Origin: Prevotellaceae bacterium | Lineage (GTDB): Bacteria > Bacteroidota > Bacteroidia > Bacteroidales > UBA932 | DNA length: 35,320 nucleotides | Reading direction: 5' to 3' | NCBI GenBank assembly: GCA_031270845.1 | Contig: JAISXF010000067.1 | Location: forward strand, 1-35,320 | Shown here: piece after piece, positions 8,122-17,919 of the stretch | Layout of the letters: every line of letters starts with the position of its first letter | Position numbering within the stretch: position 1 is the stretch's first letter | The notes under the pieces: generated by a model | Seen by the model: only the letters and a program-made list of their open reading frames with translations | What the model was told of the DNA's origin: nothing | Databases searched by the model: none | Program-made: the position numbers and the translations under genes

Positions 8122-8163
8122 CCTTCCGTTATCCTTAACGAGCCTTCCGTTATCCTTAACGAG
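8122..8163. repeat. Two copies of the 21-bp unit also found in array C
   Basis: Two identical 21-bp units (heptads CCTTCCG, TTATCCT, TAACGAG) at 8122-8142 and 8143-8163. The same unit builds part of the 12-copy array at 18704-18955, so it is dispersed as well as tandem. Each unit contains the dyad CGTTA-TCCT-TAACG. Confidence 0.92.
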
Positions 8164-8171
8164 CGGCTCGC

Positions 8172-8273
8172 TGAAAGTTGAAAGTTGAGAGTTGAAAGTT
8201 GCCTGCGGCAGGTACAATAAATATGGTTACTCGCCTGTCGCCATTTTCAACTCTCAACTCTCAACTCTCAACT
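8172..8273. repeat. Inverted runs of 7-bp repeats (GTTGAAA / CAACTCT)
   Basis: GTTGAAA/GTTGAGA heptads near 8172-8200 face CAACTCT heptads near 8246-8273. The two runs are nearly complementary over about 26 bases and could form a long imperfect stem. No gene is seen in this gap. Confidence 0.75.
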
Positions 8274-8280
8274 AAAAAAA

Positions 8281-8302
8281 GGGCGAACACACCGGTTCGC
8301 CC
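8281..8302. terminator. Bidirectional terminator downstream of the SusE/F-like gene
   Basis: An 8-bp stem GGGCGAAC / GTTCGCCC with a 6-base loop, flanked by an A run on the left and a T run on the right. It should end the sus operon on the minus strand. The same hairpin occurs downstream of the sirtuin gene at 18969-18990, inside a shared module of about 75 bp. Confidence 0.85.
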
Positions 8303-8348
8303 TTTTTGTCTTTACGTCTATTGTCTAAAAGTCTATGTTCTTTCGTAA

Positions 8349-10142
8349 TTATTGCGCCGTGAAGCTAAGGGAAAACTTTTGTCCGCTTTTGGGCGTAACG
8401 GTGTAGTAGTAGCCGTAACGCGGCGCGTCCTTGTTTACATCAAAGCCGCTCTTCAGGTTTACGGTTACTTTGTGGTATCCTTCTACGACCGGCAGTATAA
8501 TATTCGCAACCCCGACGCCGTAGGCGATGGAGGGGTCGTCAAAATCTTCGGCAAAGAAAAGCGTCTTGTCGCCTTCTTCCGTAGATGGCGGATAGGCATA
8601 CAGTTGGACATCGCCGCCCCAGGGGTAGATGTAGAAGGTGGCTTCAAAGGTATTGTCTGTCCCTGCCTTTTTGTAGAGGGTCAGGGCGGTGTTGACATCC
8701 CATACGCTACGCGGGTCGGCGGGGTATTTGAGCCAGCTCCAGCCGTTGAGGTAAATGGCATTGGGGTAGCCGGTGTTTTCGCGGATGTATATGTGGCCGG
8801 AGAAGGCATCGACAGAGACATAGTACGCCCCGGTTGACTGCACAAATTGCCACGAGGTATTACCGCCACCGACGAATACATCGGGGTCGGAAAAGGCGGT
8901 CGCGAGATTGACGCCGGTGGCCGACACGGTTTGGTCTTTGGTCAGGTTGAGCGTGCCTTCATAGACAAAATAATTGCCGGCTTTCAGGGCGAGGGGCGCT
9001 TCGGCAAATACGATGCTGTTTGAGCGTTCGATGCCGTTCACTAAGATTTTCCCGTTCTGGTATTCGAGCGATCGGGTGGCGTCGTAGAGGCGGACGGAGG
9101 TAATGCCCGTAGCATCGGCCATGACGCGGATACTGATGGTGCCGCCGGTGGTAACGACAAAGCTGTTGGCTTTGTTATCGGCGGCGGTGATGATATTCGT
9201 TCCGTTAAACAGAATATACAGCTCCTGTCCGGCTTTTTTGAAGCGGAACTGTCCGGCTACGATATTGCCCCACATATCGTCTTCGGCATTGCCGGTGCCG
9301 GAGCTTGGGGGCGTCCAGTCCCAGCGTTTGAGCGCCCCCGACGAGTAGCCGGTCATGCGCATTTTAGTGCGTTCGGTTGTGATTTCGCCGTCGGCCCAAT
9401 GCCCCGAAATGGTGCCTAATATATACAGCACATCGGTGTCCATCGGCTGCCACTGCTGGGAGTTGCCCAGGGTGAGGTTGAACGACACAGGGTCGAAGGT
9501 AATTTTGAAAAATGCGTCCTCGCTTTTGCCGAAGACGATGTCGCCCTCGGCCATAGCTTTGATGGCCTCGCCTTCGCGCCCCCAATAAAGCCCGGTGCGG
9601 TCTTGGGAGGTGTATATTTTGCCGGTGGCGCCGGCGGGCACGAAGTCTTCAAATTCAAATACGCTGCCGGTTTGGGTCATCGAATAAATCGTGTTGTTGA
9701 TGACGATGTAGAGGTCGGCAAATACCGGCACGGTTACGTTCGACAGCCGCGTATCGGCGCTGGTGAGCTGGTTTGCGCTGTTGCGGACGGTGAGCGACAC
9801 GGTTACGTCGCCCGCGGTGGCATTCGGCGGGAGCGGGATGGCAAACTGTTCGCTGACGCTGAATGTTTTTCCGGTAAGCATATTTGTTTTTTCGTACAAA
9901 TCGCCCCCGGCATTGCTGATTTTAACGGTGTAGGAGCGCAGTCCCGCGTCGTCGGACAGGTCGGCGGTGAGGGTTATCGCATCGCCGTATTTGAGATTGT
10001 CCGTCGGCGATACGGATACATTGTCGATGCGTGCTTTGCCGGCGCTGTCATCGCCCGGCTCGTCTTTGCTACATGCGGCTACTGCCGCCGTCATTATTAC
10101 TGCAAGTAAGAATGACCATTTAAGTTGGTGTACTTTTTTCAT
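8349..10142 (-). CDS. SusE/SusF-like surface lipoprotein of the glycan locus
   Basis: A 597-residue predicted lipoprotein: a signal peptide ends in a lipobox with Cys24 (TAAVAAC). After it come an immunoglobulin-like N-terminal region (about 35-135) and repeated beta-rich segments with SusE/F-like elements such as LYILGTISGHWADG (near 240). The C-terminal region resembles the DUF5121/DUF5125-type domains seen in Bacteroidetes sus loci. The likely role is binding glycan at the cell surface for the SusC/SusD pair. It is the last gene of the operon, 65 bp after the DUF4874/DUF4832 gene. The exact domain family is uncertain and the glycan is unknown. Its stop codon lies 7 bp from the start of the shared terminator module. 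Confidence 0.72.
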   Translation of the reverse strand: MKKVHQLKWSFLLAVIMTAAVAACSKDEPGDDSAGKARIDNVSVSPTDNLKYGDAITLTADLSDDAGLRSYTVKISNAGGDLYEKTNMLTGKTFSVSEQFAIPLPPNATAGDVTVSLTVRNSANQLTSADTRLSNVTVPVFADLYIVINNTIYSMTQTGSVFEFEDFVPAGATGKIYTSQDRTGLYWGREGEAIKAMAEGDIVFGKSEDAFFKITFDPVSFNLTLGNSQQWQPMDTDVLYILGTISGHWADGEITTERTKMRMTGYSSGALKRWDWTPPSSGTGNAEDDMWGNIVAGQFRFKKAGQELYILFNGTNIITAADNKANSFVVTTGGTISIRVMADATGITSVRLYDATRSLEYQNGKILVNGIERSNSIVFAEAPLALKAGNYFVYEGTLNLTKDQTVSATGVNLATAFSDPDVFVGGGNTSWQFVQSTGAYYVSVDAFSGHIYIRENTGYPNAIYLNGWSWLKYPADPRSVWDVNTALTLYKKAGTDNTFEATFYIYPWGGDVQLYAYPPSTEEGDKTLFFAEDFDDPSIAYGVGVANIILPVVEGYHKVTVNLKSGFDVNKDAPRYGYYYTVTPKSGQKFSLSFTAQ

Positions 10143-10191
10143 GATTGTTTTAATTTTAGATATTGTTCTTTGGATTTTAATGCTTGCCGTT

Positions 10192-10226
10192 ATTCATCGT
10201 TCATCGTTCATAGTTCATAGTTCATA
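10192..10226. repeat. Five heptads (GTTCATM) over a gene end
   Basis: ATTCATC, GTTCATC, then GTTCATA three times, without gaps. The stop codon of the DUF4874/DUF4832 gene (10208-10210) and its last codons (MNYEL) lie inside the run. The same words recur at 30736-30763. Confidence 0.85.
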
Positions 10227-11557
10227 AATAGGTTATTGTATCCGGTCTCGGCTTCCCAGACGCTCTCGTTGGCCAGGCGGATGGAATAGTCGGGGTTGCC
10301 GTAGAGCGTTTCGACGGCGTCGGGCAGGTGGAGGTAGAGGACGTACTCGCCGGCAGGCATGTTGGCGGGGAGGGTGGCCGAGACATTGATTTCGCGTTCC
10401 GCGTTGGGAACCCAGCGGCGGGGGTCGGCGTCGGTGGGCAGGATGATGCGCTCACCCGACACGGTGTGCTTCAGTATCAGCTCTGCCTTCCGGGCGTTGT
10501 ACGGGGGTGCGAAGCCGACATTACGAAGGGTGATGCGTGCGGCGATAGTTCCGCCCGGTACGATGCCGGTGCTGTATTCGCCGCGGATAAGTACAAGGCG
10601 GTAGCCCATTTCCCGGATGATTTTATCCATGTACCCGCCGGCGACCCAGCCGTCGTTGACGCCGCGGTAATAGTCTTCGTTGAGGAACGAAAATCGGAGG
10701 CGCCTCATCTCGTCGCAGGCACGGGGGCCATCGGCGGGGTCGATACCCGAAGGCGGGCATGTTTCGCCGCCAATAGGCACAAAGAGGCACTCTCGGCTGA
10801 GGTAAGTTTTGTCGGCTTCGACGTCGATGTATGTTCCGTAGTCGTTGGCGCTGGCTAAGAAGCAGTCGTTATGGTGGGCGATGCGGGCTACGGGCTGTCC
10901 GCTGAAGGCTTCTTCCTGCGTGAGGGGGGTTGTGCGCTGGCAAAATTCCTGCTTGTAGGCCGGTGTGCGCACCTGCACCGTCCTGCTTGCGGGCAGGGCT
11001 TCGAGGAGGCTGCTGAGCACCTGGTGCCGCGCGCTGGCGGTATTGAGGCCGTTCGACGAGAAATGCCATTCGCCCCAGGCGCCGATAAATCCGGCCTGGA
11101 CAACGGCAATCACATCGGCATTCTTTTCAAACAGCGGTTTGAGCTGACCGATATGCTGAACGACGACGGAAAGCGGGGCATCAGGCTCGTCGGCCGCGCT
11201 ACTGTAGGCAAAGCGAACAATGCACTTGGCGCCGCCGCGCCGGACAACAGCCATATCGTTGTCGAATGCCGTCAGTGCCTGCGCCGAGAGCGGGGCGTTG
11301 CGGAAATTCTTCAGGTAGAAAGAACGGAGCAGCAGCGTGATGTTGCGTTCGCGGTGCTGCCTCAGGGTGGCTTCGGAGAGCGACGGGCCGAAGCCCATCT
11401 GACATTCGGAATGTTTGTAAAAGCCCCGTTCGGGATTGGGGAACAGGTCGTTGCTTGCGATATAATCGACCGTCGTGCGCACCTCAGAGGGGTCAACAGG
11501 CGTGGAGCACATCGTCAGGCCAAAGAGCGCAATAAGGATTATGGGAAACTGTTTCAT
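10208..11557 (-). CDS. DUF4874/DUF4832-type lipoprotein of the glycan locus
   Basis: A 449-residue protein with a signal peptide and lipobox at Cys17 (FGLTMC), so it is probably anchored at the outer membrane. The DUF4874 signature NPERGFYKH is near residue 42. A barrel-like domain with a GAWGEWH motif (near 162) follows, and a beta-rich C-terminal DUF4832 region (about 330-440). GEWH-type motifs resemble the acidic sites of glycoside hydrolase barrels, so a hydrolase-like or sugar-binding role is plausible but not established. It follows susD by 36 bp. Its final residues and stop codon come from a heptad repeat. Confidence 0.8.
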   Translation of the reverse strand: MKQFPIILIALFGLTMCSTPVDPSEVRTTVDYIASNDLFPNPERGFYKHSECQMGFGPSLSEATLRQHRERNITLLLRSFYLKNFRNAPLSAQALTAFDNDMAVVRRGGAKCIVRFAYSSAADEPDAPLSVVVQHIGQLKPLFEKNADVIAVVQAGFIGAWGEWHFSSNGLNTASARHQVLSSLLEALPASRTVQVRTPAYKQEFCQRTTPLTQEEAFSGQPVARIAHHNDCFLASANDYGTYIDVEADKTYLSRECLFVPIGGETCPPSGIDPADGPRACDEMRRLRFSFLNEDYYRGVNDGWVAGGYMDKIIREMGYRLVLIRGEYSTGIVPGGTIAARITLRNVGFAPPYNARKAELILKHTVSGERIILPTDADPRRWVPNAEREINVSATLPANMPAGEYVLYLHLPDAVETLYGNPDYSIRLANESVWEAETGYNNLFMNYEL

Positions 11558-11561
11558 TCTG

Positions 11562-11596
11562 GATTTTTGATTTTTGATAATGGATTATTGATTCTA
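11562..11596. repeat. Five heptads (GATNNNN) between the DUF4832 and susD genes
   Basis: GATTTTT, GATTTTT, GATAATG, GATTATT, GATTCTA run without gaps. The last one contains the susD stop codon (11594-11596). This is another case of a 7-bp repeat at a gene end. Confidence 0.7.
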
Positions 11597-13129
11597 CTGC
11601 GCATATCCGGGGTTCTGCTTCACCATTCCTTTTCCATCGACGATTACGGAGAGGGGCAACGGGTAGAGGTATTTGTATTTTGCGGCGTAGGGAGCGACGT
11701 TGTTGTTGAGTTCCATGACGCGGTCGTAGAGGAGGTCGAAGCGGATAAGGTCGGCGCGGTACTGTCCGCTTTCGCACCAAAATTCGTGGCTTCGTTCGGT
11801 GAGCAGCTGGGAGATAAAGGCGTCTTTGGAGGGGAAGTCGGCGAGGGATTTAGGCGTCAGGCGGGCGCGGAGCCGCACGTCGTTCATCCGGTCGACGGCT
11901 TCCTGCGTAACGCCGCCGCCGGGTTTCATCACGATGGCTTCGGCCAGCGAGAGCAGGATTTCGGGGTATCGGAAGATGACAATATCGAGGTTACTTACCC
12001 CGCTGCTGACTGGGACGGCTGGGTCGATTTCGTATTTCTGCGGGATAGGTCCGAGGTCGATATATGCGCTCGGGTTCGCGCGGTTGTAGGTTTGTCCCTC
12101 ATAGGTATATTCGGCGAGAAGGTATGTTTTGCGGGTGTCGCTGGGTTCAAAGGAATCGTAGAACCACCAGGTGCTTTGCGAGGTTGCCCAGCCCTTGATA
12201 ATAAAATCGGATTCGGGCGGCAGCACCATCATGTGCCACTGCCCGACGTTCGGGCCTGCGACCGATGTAGGGATAATGAAGATATACTCCGGGTTGCTGG
12301 TGTTCATACCGGCAAACTCGAACAGCGAGGGATAGTGATCGACTAACGAATACCAGCGGGCGTCGATAATTTCGCGCGCCAGCGTTTCTATTTTATTATA
12401 GTATGCTTTGTCGTGCACCGTTTCGTGCAGGTAGAGGCGGATGAGGAGGGTTTTGGCCAGTCCCTTGCTGAATCGTCCGTAAACGGCATCGGGGGGCGCG
12501 GGCAGGTATTGGGCGGCAAAGAGCAGGTCTTCTTCGATGAACCGCACCATGTCGTCGTTCGAGAGCCGGGGGAGGGATACTTCGGTGAGGGGGTCGCCCA
12601 GGACTTCGATGGGAGCAATAATCAGCGGGCCGAACATGTCGAAGAGGATATAGGAAAGATACCCGCGTGCACAGCGGACTTCAGCAAGGTAGCGGTCTTT
12701 GAGCGCCCGACTGACGCTGCTTTTTTCGATGGCATCCATCACGATGGTACAGCGGCTGATTTTGTTATGAAATCCGTCGGAACCGCTCCACGCGCCGGGG
12801 CGCACGTAGAAGAAGCTCGTTACGTCGATGTGGGTTTCGTTGTACGATAATTCGGAACACATTTTTTGCGCGCCGTATTTGCCGGTTAAAATCTCCGTGC
12901 AGCAGTCGTTGACAAGCATCTGCCCGCGTTCGGAGTTGGTGTTGATGCCGTCCCACCAGCTGCCGCGCAGCGGGTAATAGCACGACATGACAAGCGCTTC
13001 GAGGTCGGCTTCGGTTTTGGGAAATACCGACGGGTTGATTTCGGAATAATTGAGCGGTTCGAGGTCGCCGCAACTGCCGGCGGCCGATAGCAGCAGGATA
13101 AGGATGATGGTATGAAATGTTGTTTTCAT
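11594..13129 (-). CDS. RagB/SusD-family glycan-binding lipoprotein
   Basis: A 511-residue outer-membrane lipoprotein that forms the lid of a SusC transporter and binds glycan or peptide. The signal peptide ends at Cys20 (AAGSC). The SusD fold is supported by the N-terminal segment around YYPLRG, the TPR-like helices and the C-terminal RagB/SusD motif LLTERSHEFWCESGQYRAD (near 445). It begins 12 bp after the SusC stop codon, the usual pairing. The substrate cannot be inferred from sequence. Confidence 0.93.
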   Translation of the reverse strand: MKTTFHTIILILLLSAAGSCGDLEPLNYSEINPSVFPKTEADLEALVMSCYYPLRGSWWDGINTNSERGQMLVNDCCTEILTGKYGAQKMCSELSYNETHIDVTSFFYVRPGAWSGSDGFHNKISRCTIVMDAIEKSSVSRALKDRYLAEVRCARGYLSYILFDMFGPLIIAPIEVLGDPLTEVSLPRLSNDDMVRFIEEDLLFAAQYLPAPPDAVYGRFSKGLAKTLLIRLYLHETVHDKAYYNKIETLAREIIDARWYSLVDHYPSLFEFAGMNTSNPEYIFIIPTSVAGPNVGQWHMMVLPPESDFIIKGWATSQSTWWFYDSFEPSDTRKTYLLAEYTYEGQTYNRANPSAYIDLGPIPQKYEIDPAVPVSSGVSNLDIVIFRYPEILLSLAEAIVMKPGGGVTQEAVDRMNDVRLRARLTPKSLADFPSKDAFISQLLTERSHEFWCESGQYRADLIRFDLLYDRVMELNNNVAPYAAKYKYLYPLPLSVIVDGKGMVKQNPGYAQ

Positions 13130-13141
13130 TCTTTTATTTTT

Positions 13142-16100
13142 TTAAAATTTAATATCAAGTCCAAAGGTAAATGTACGGGCGTTGGGGTAGGCTGCGGCAT
13201 AGACGTCGGTCTCGGGGTCAAGCCCCGTGTAGGGCGTGAGGATAAACAGGTTGTTGGCATCGGCATAGAGGCGGATGACGGGCGCGAATTTTCCCAGCAC
13301 CGTAATCTTCGGCAGCGTATAGCCGATAGCGATGCTTTGCAGGCGGAGAAACCAGGCGTTCTGGAGGAACCAGTCGCCCCGGCCGTATTGCGACCAGCCG
13401 TAGAACGAGCTTGGCCGCGTGGTCGAGGGCTTATCGGGCATCCAGCGGTCGCGCAGTGTCCGCAGGCCATTGTATCCATACTGGGCGATGCCGTCGGCCG
13501 AGGAGCCTAAGACAATAAACGTCAGGTCTTCCATTGACCGCCCGAAGAGGCCGTTTATATCAAAGCTGAAGTCGATGTTTTTCCACCGGAAGCGGTTCGA
13601 GAAGCCGATGATGCACGACGGGTCGGTGGAACCCATCAGGCGCGTATCGGCATCGTCGATGATGCCGTCGGGGGCGCCGGTGAGGAGAAACATGCCGTTT
13701 TCGACTATCGGGTCGCCGTACTCGTCGCGCCGGTAGCCGTTGATGTCGCGGATGACTAACTGTCCGGGCTTGAGGTCGGGCTGCGACGCCGGGGGCGCCT
13801 CGCCTACCTGCAGGATATGGTCGGCCACGCGCGAATACCGGGCGCGTATCGGGTCATCGACCTGTTCGTACACCGCCGGCTTCCATTCGGCCGTCCGTTC
13901 GAGCCAGCGGTCGCGGTAGGTCGAGAAGGTAAAATCGGTTGACCACGCAAAGTTGTCGGTGTCGATATTCTTTGTATTGACGGTAATCTCCAGTCCGCGG
14001 CTTTGCGTCCGTCCGATATTGGCTATCACGCGGCTGATGTCATGGTAAATATTCAGCGACTTGTAATTTAGCAGGTCGGATACGATGCGGTTGTAAAATT
14101 CGACCGACATCGAAAACCGGCCGCCGTAGAGCGCCACATCCAACCCGACATTAAACTCGGTGGTTGTTTCCCATTTCAGGTTAGGGTTCTCGAGGCGGCT
14201 TTGGAATACGCCGACGATTTGCGCGTCATCAATCGTATTCCAGGCCGGCGAGGCCGTGTAGGCGGCAAAGGCGTTTTCGACGATGGCGGAGTTGCCTGTC
14301 TGCCCGTAGCTGCCGCGCAGCTTGAGCATCGAGAGTGTCGAGCGGAGGCTTTCCATAAACGGCTCTTCGGAGATATTCCATGCCAGCGCAATGGAAGGGA
14401 AATAGCCCCACTTGTGGTTCCGGGCGAATACGCTGGCGCCGTCGGCGCGGAATGTGGCCGTGAGCAGGTAGCGGTCGAGCAGCGTATAGTTGATACGGGT
14501 AAAGAGCGATTTCATCTTATTTTCGTTGCCCCAGGACCAGAGTTGCTTCACGCCGACGCCCGCCCCCATGTTGTTATAGCCAAAGCCGTCGATAATAAAA
14601 TCGTTATTGCGCATGTCATGACCGTTACCAACTAAGCTTTCGAAGGATGCGCCGGCGAGGGCGCTGAAGCGGTGGATGTCGTTCCATGTTGCCGTATAGT
14701 TCACCGTGCCTTCGAGCAGGAACTGCTCGTTGAGGGTTTGATTGATGGTGGCGGTGCCGTTCGAGAGGCCTCCGTGGAGGGTCGATTTCGGCATGTAAGT
14801 CTTCCGGCTCTGGTAGGCGATGTCGGCGCCGGCAGCCAGTTTAATGCGCAATCCCTTCATCGGCTCTATCACCAGGTCGGTATTGGCGAGCAGGCGATCC
14901 ATCCGACCGTTGTCCTGCACATTGAGCAGCGAGTAAGCGTTCGGCTGGGTCGGCAGTTCGGGGTTAATCGGATAGTTGCCGGCCTCGTCGATAGCCTGAA
15001 TATGCGGCCCCATTTGCACGGCGGCACGCAGCAGCCCGGACTGTTCATTCCCTTTGTCGCCCAGTGCCCGGTTGTCGTTGTCGAGCCGCGTAGCGACGAT
15101 ATTGACCCCTAATTTTACATAATCATTAATAGCGTGGTCGAGATTGACCTTGCCGGTGTAGCGCGTAATGCTCGAATTTTTAATAATTCCGTCGTGGTCG
15201 AAATAATTAAACGAAACCAGATACTTTGTCCGCGTGCTGCCGCCCTGTATATTCACATTATGCTGCTGGATGCTGCCCAGCCGCGTTATCAGGCCGACCC
15301 AGTCGGTGCCTTCGCCGGCGGAAGCAATTTCGGTATCGGTATAGGGCAGCTTATATCTCACGCCGTTCTTGGGGAAATTCATCGCGTCTTGCAGCGACCG
15401 GTTGCCGTAGGGGGTAACGTCGTTGTCGAACATCCAGTAATCCCAGCTGGCGGTGTTTTTCTCGACCATCCATTCCTGCAGGTTATATAAATCAAAAATA
15501 TTGGAATGCTGCTGCACGCCGTACGACACGCCGTAATTAACCGTCGTTTGGCCTTCGGCGCCCCGTTTGGTTGTAACAAGCACCACGCCGTTGGCCGCAC
15601 GCGCGCCGTAGATGGCCGTAGCCGAGGCATCTTTCAGCACTTCGATGGAGGCAATATCGTTCGGATTTAAAAAATTCAACACGCTTTGCGTACCGCCGTC
15701 CAGGAGGATATTACCGCTGCCGGGCAGCCCGAGCTGGGCAATGGGAAAACCATCGACCACATACAGCGGCTGGTTGCTGGCATTTACCGACCCCGCGCCG
15801 CGGACAAGGATATTGAGTCCGCCACCGGGCTGGGCGCTGTTCTGGATAATCGACAGCCCGGCGGCCTTTCCTTTCAGCGCATGGCCTATCGACGCCGACG
15901 CCGTCATATTCACATCCGCCGCTTTGATAGACGACACCGCCCCGGTCATGTCGCGCTTGCGCACCGACCCGTAGCCAATCACGACTAACTCGTCGAGCTG
16001 CGTCGCCCCTTCCCGGAGCGTTACGTCGATGCGGGCACGGAGGTCGATTGCTTCAATCAGGTCGGCAAAGCCGATGTAGGAGAACTGCAACTGGGTGACG

Positions 16101-16585
16101 CCCTCGGGCAGCGTAATACGGTACGAGCCATCAATGCCGGTGAGCGCCGACTGCGTATGGCCGACAGCCGATACCGTAACCCCGACCAGCGGCTCGGCGT
16201 TGCCGTCGGTTACCATGCCGGTAATAGTGGTTTTCGGCCGTGGCGCTGCCGGCGCATTTTTCAACAGTATCGAAACCTGGTTCTCCTTAATTTCGTACGT
16301 TAAATTAGTAGCGGCAAAAATCCGCTCAAGCACCGCCGAAAGCGGCTCGGCATTGACCTCGATGCTGGCGGTCTTCAACAGCTCCGCCGGCACTTTGTCC
16401 GAATAAAAAAATACATAATTGCTCGTATTCTCAATACGCTGAAGAATACTCTTGATGGTTTGATCCTGAACTTTCAGGGTAATTTTTGTCTGCTGAGACA
16501 GCGCCGGTGCACTCACCAGGGCAAACAGCAATAAAAGCACGCAGCGCGCTTTTTTCAAAGAAAAGGGAATGGTTGTTTTGTTCAT
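13142..16585 (-). CDS. SusC/RagA-family TonB-dependent transporter with an STN domain
   Basis: A 1147-residue outer-membrane transporter. A signal peptide (1-30) is followed by a secretin/TonB short N-terminal (STN) domain (about 34-108), a carboxypeptidase-regulatory-like domain (119-200), a TonB-box region with DELVVIGYG, a plug domain (about 215-330) and a large beta-barrel ending in FTFGLDIKF. The STN domain marks it as a signalling transporter: on ligand binding it contacts the FecR anti-sigma factor in the periplasm. The FecR gene lies 6 bp upstream, so sigma, FecR and transporter form one circuit. The length is normal for the family. Confidence 0.95.
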   Translation of the reverse strand: MNKTTIPFSLKKARCVLLLLFALVSAPALSQQTKITLKVQDQTIKSILQRIENTSNYVFFYSDKVPAELLKTASIEVNAEPLSAVLERIFAATNLTYEIKENQVSILLKNAPAAPRPKTTITGMVTDGNAEPLVGVTVSAVGHTQSALTGIDGSYRITLPEGVTQLQFSYIGFADLIEAIDLRARIDVTLREGATQLDELVVIGYGSVRKRDMTGAVSSIKAADVNMTASASIGHALKGKAAGLSIIQNSAQPGGGLNILVRGAGSVNASNQPLYVVDGFPIAQLGLPGSGNILLDGGTQSVLNFLNPNDIASIEVLKDASATAIYGARAANGVVLVTTKRGAEGQTTVNYGVSYGVQQHSNIFDLYNLQEWMVEKNTASWDYWMFDNDVTPYGNRSLQDAMNFPKNGVRYKLPYTDTEIASAGEGTDWVGLITRLGSIQQHNVNIQGGSTRTKYLVSFNYFDHDGIIKNSSITRYTGKVNLDHAINDYVKLGVNIVATRLDNDNRALGDKGNEQSGLLRAAVQMGPHIQAIDEAGNYPINPELPTQPNAYSLLNVQDNGRMDRLLANTDLVIEPMKGLRIKLAAGADIAYQSRKTYMPKSTLHGGLSNGTATINQTLNEQFLLEGTVNYTATWNDIHRFSALAGASFESLVGNGHDMRNNDFIIDGFGYNNMGAGVGVKQLWSWGNENKMKSLFTRINYTLLDRYLLTATFRADGASVFARNHKWGYFPSIALAWNISEEPFMESLRSTLSMLKLRGSYGQTGNSAIVENAFAAYTASPAWNTIDDAQIVGVFQSRLENPNLKWETTTEFNVGLDVALYGGRFSMSVEFYNRIVSDLLNYKSLNIYHDISRVIANIGRTQSRGLEITVNTKNIDTDNFAWSTDFTFSTYRDRWLERTAEWKPAVYEQVDDPIRARYSRVADHILQVGEAPPASQPDLKPGQLVIRDINGYRRDEYGDPIVENGMFLLTGAPDGIIDDADTRLMGSTDPSCIIGFSNRFRWKNIDFSFDINGLFGRSMEDLTFIVLGSSADGIAQYGYNGLRTLRDRWMPDKPSTTRPSSFYGWSQYGRGDWFLQNAWFLRLQSIAIGYTLPKITVLGKFAPVIRLYADANNLFILTPYTGLDPETDVYAAAYPNARTFTFGLDIKF

Positions 16586-16591
16586 ATACAG

Positions 16592-17803
16592 TTATTTTTT
16601 AGGATATAATATAATTGTTTTTGTATTCTTGTAACGATATTCAATGTTCATGTTTTTGGAAATGGTATGCAGTACCTTGTCGGGGTCGTCGAAGAGGACG
16701 AGCTTGCCGAAGCATTTTAAATGCGCCACCCGCGCGTCGCAGACAATCTCCCGGTCGTAATAGCGCGACAGGCGCGTGGCTAATTCTTCCAGCGACGTCG
16801 TATTGGTTTGAATCCAGCCATGCCGCCAGCAGGTATAATCCGTTACGTCCACATTATCGACCTGGTTGCCGCCGGCGCCGCCCGTCGAAAAACGCTGGTT
16901 CGGAAGCAGCCGCATCTTCTGCCGGCCGGCCGCCACAGCAACCGACCCCTCGACCAGCACCACCGCCTGCTCTATATCCGACGAATACGCAGAGACATTA
17001 AAGGCCGTGCCCAATACTTCGATAGTGAGCGCCGAGGATTTGACAACAAACGGCCGCGCCGGGTCTTTTTCCACTTCGATATAAATTTCCCCATCGACAT
17101 AAATTTCCCGTCTCTGCTCGAAGGAGGCCGGGAATATCAGTGTCGTCCCCGAATTGAGCCATACATGCGTGTTATCGGCCAGTATAATCGACGAGCGCCG
17201 GCCTTTTGGTACAATTAATTTATTTTGCTTCGTCTCGACAATCGGTTCCCGAATAAGCGCCCCGGCCACGCCGGCATCCTCGGTACGCACCGCAATAGCT
17301 CCCGACGCCATATAAGAAACCTGCGCATTGTTCGACAACACCATTGCCGAACGATCGACTATCAGCGTCACCTCACTGCTTTCCGGGAACGACGCTTCGT
17401 GGGCTACCGGCGCTTCTGCCGCCGGAGGATTGTCGTCCGGCGCGGGGGGAAGTAGCAGCGTGGCGCTCACAATAAGCCCCGCAACCGCCGCCGCCGCCCC
17501 CGAAACCCATAACGCCACACGCCGCCGACGCCGACGCGCCTTCTCCGCCCGGATTTGCCCCTGCAACAGCACCAGCCGCTCCATGATTTCATACGGCGGC
17601 AGGCGATAATCGTTGAGCTTGACATACCGCTTATAGAGCGCCACCGCTTCCCGCAGCGCCGGCTCTATCGCCGGCGAGTCGGCCACAACCGTCTGCCGGT
17701 ACGCCCCGTCGGAGTCCTCACCGAACATCTGCCACGTGAGGAACCCTTCGTCTTTTAAAAAATCAATCGCTGAAAAATGGCTGTATTTTGAACCCTGCAT
17801 CAT
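16592..17803 (-). CDS. FecR-family anti-sigma factor
   Basis: A 403-residue single-pass inner-membrane protein. The cytoplasmic N-terminal part (1-90) would bind the sigma factor. An Arg-rich stop (residues 90-95) precedes a transmembrane helix at 96-118. The periplasmic FecR domain (about 195-290) contains VPKGRRSSIILADNTHVWLN, and a C-terminal DUF4974-like domain (about 330-400) would receive the signal from the SusC STN domain. It lies between the sigma gene and susC, the standard order. The start is one of two adjacent ATGs (17803 or 17800). Confidence 0.93.
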   Translation of the reverse strand: MMQGSKYSHFSAIDFLKDEGFLTWQMFGEDSDGAYRQTVVADSPAIEPALREAVALYKRYVKLNDYRLPPYEIMERLVLLQGQIRAEKARRRRRRVALWVSGAAAAVAGLIVSATLLLPPAPDDNPPAAEAPVAHEASFPESSEVTLIVDRSAMVLSNNAQVSYMASGAIAVRTEDAGVAGALIREPIVETKQNKLIVPKGRRSSIILADNTHVWLNSGTTLIFPASFEQRREIYVDGEIYIEVEKDPARPFVVKSSALTIEVLGTAFNVSAYSSDIEQAVVLVEGSVAVAAGRQKMRLLPNQRFSTGGAGGNQVDNVDVTDYTCWRHGWIQTNTTSLEELATRLSRYYDREIVCDARVAHLKCFGKLVLFDDPDKVLHTISKNMNIEYRYKNTKTIILYPKK

Positions 17804-17919
17804 TTATTTTTTTAATATAACAGATATACGAACGAGAATTCGTAATATACCCATCCTATTAAAAAAAATGCAAAATAAAAATGGAACGCGGCTACAAGTG
17901 CCTGACGGCGACAGCCCGT

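Noticed and set aside
10871-12346. 491-codon plus-strand frame
   Set aside because: It is a shadow across the DUF4832 and susD genes, which have clear lipoboxes and family motifs on the minus strand.
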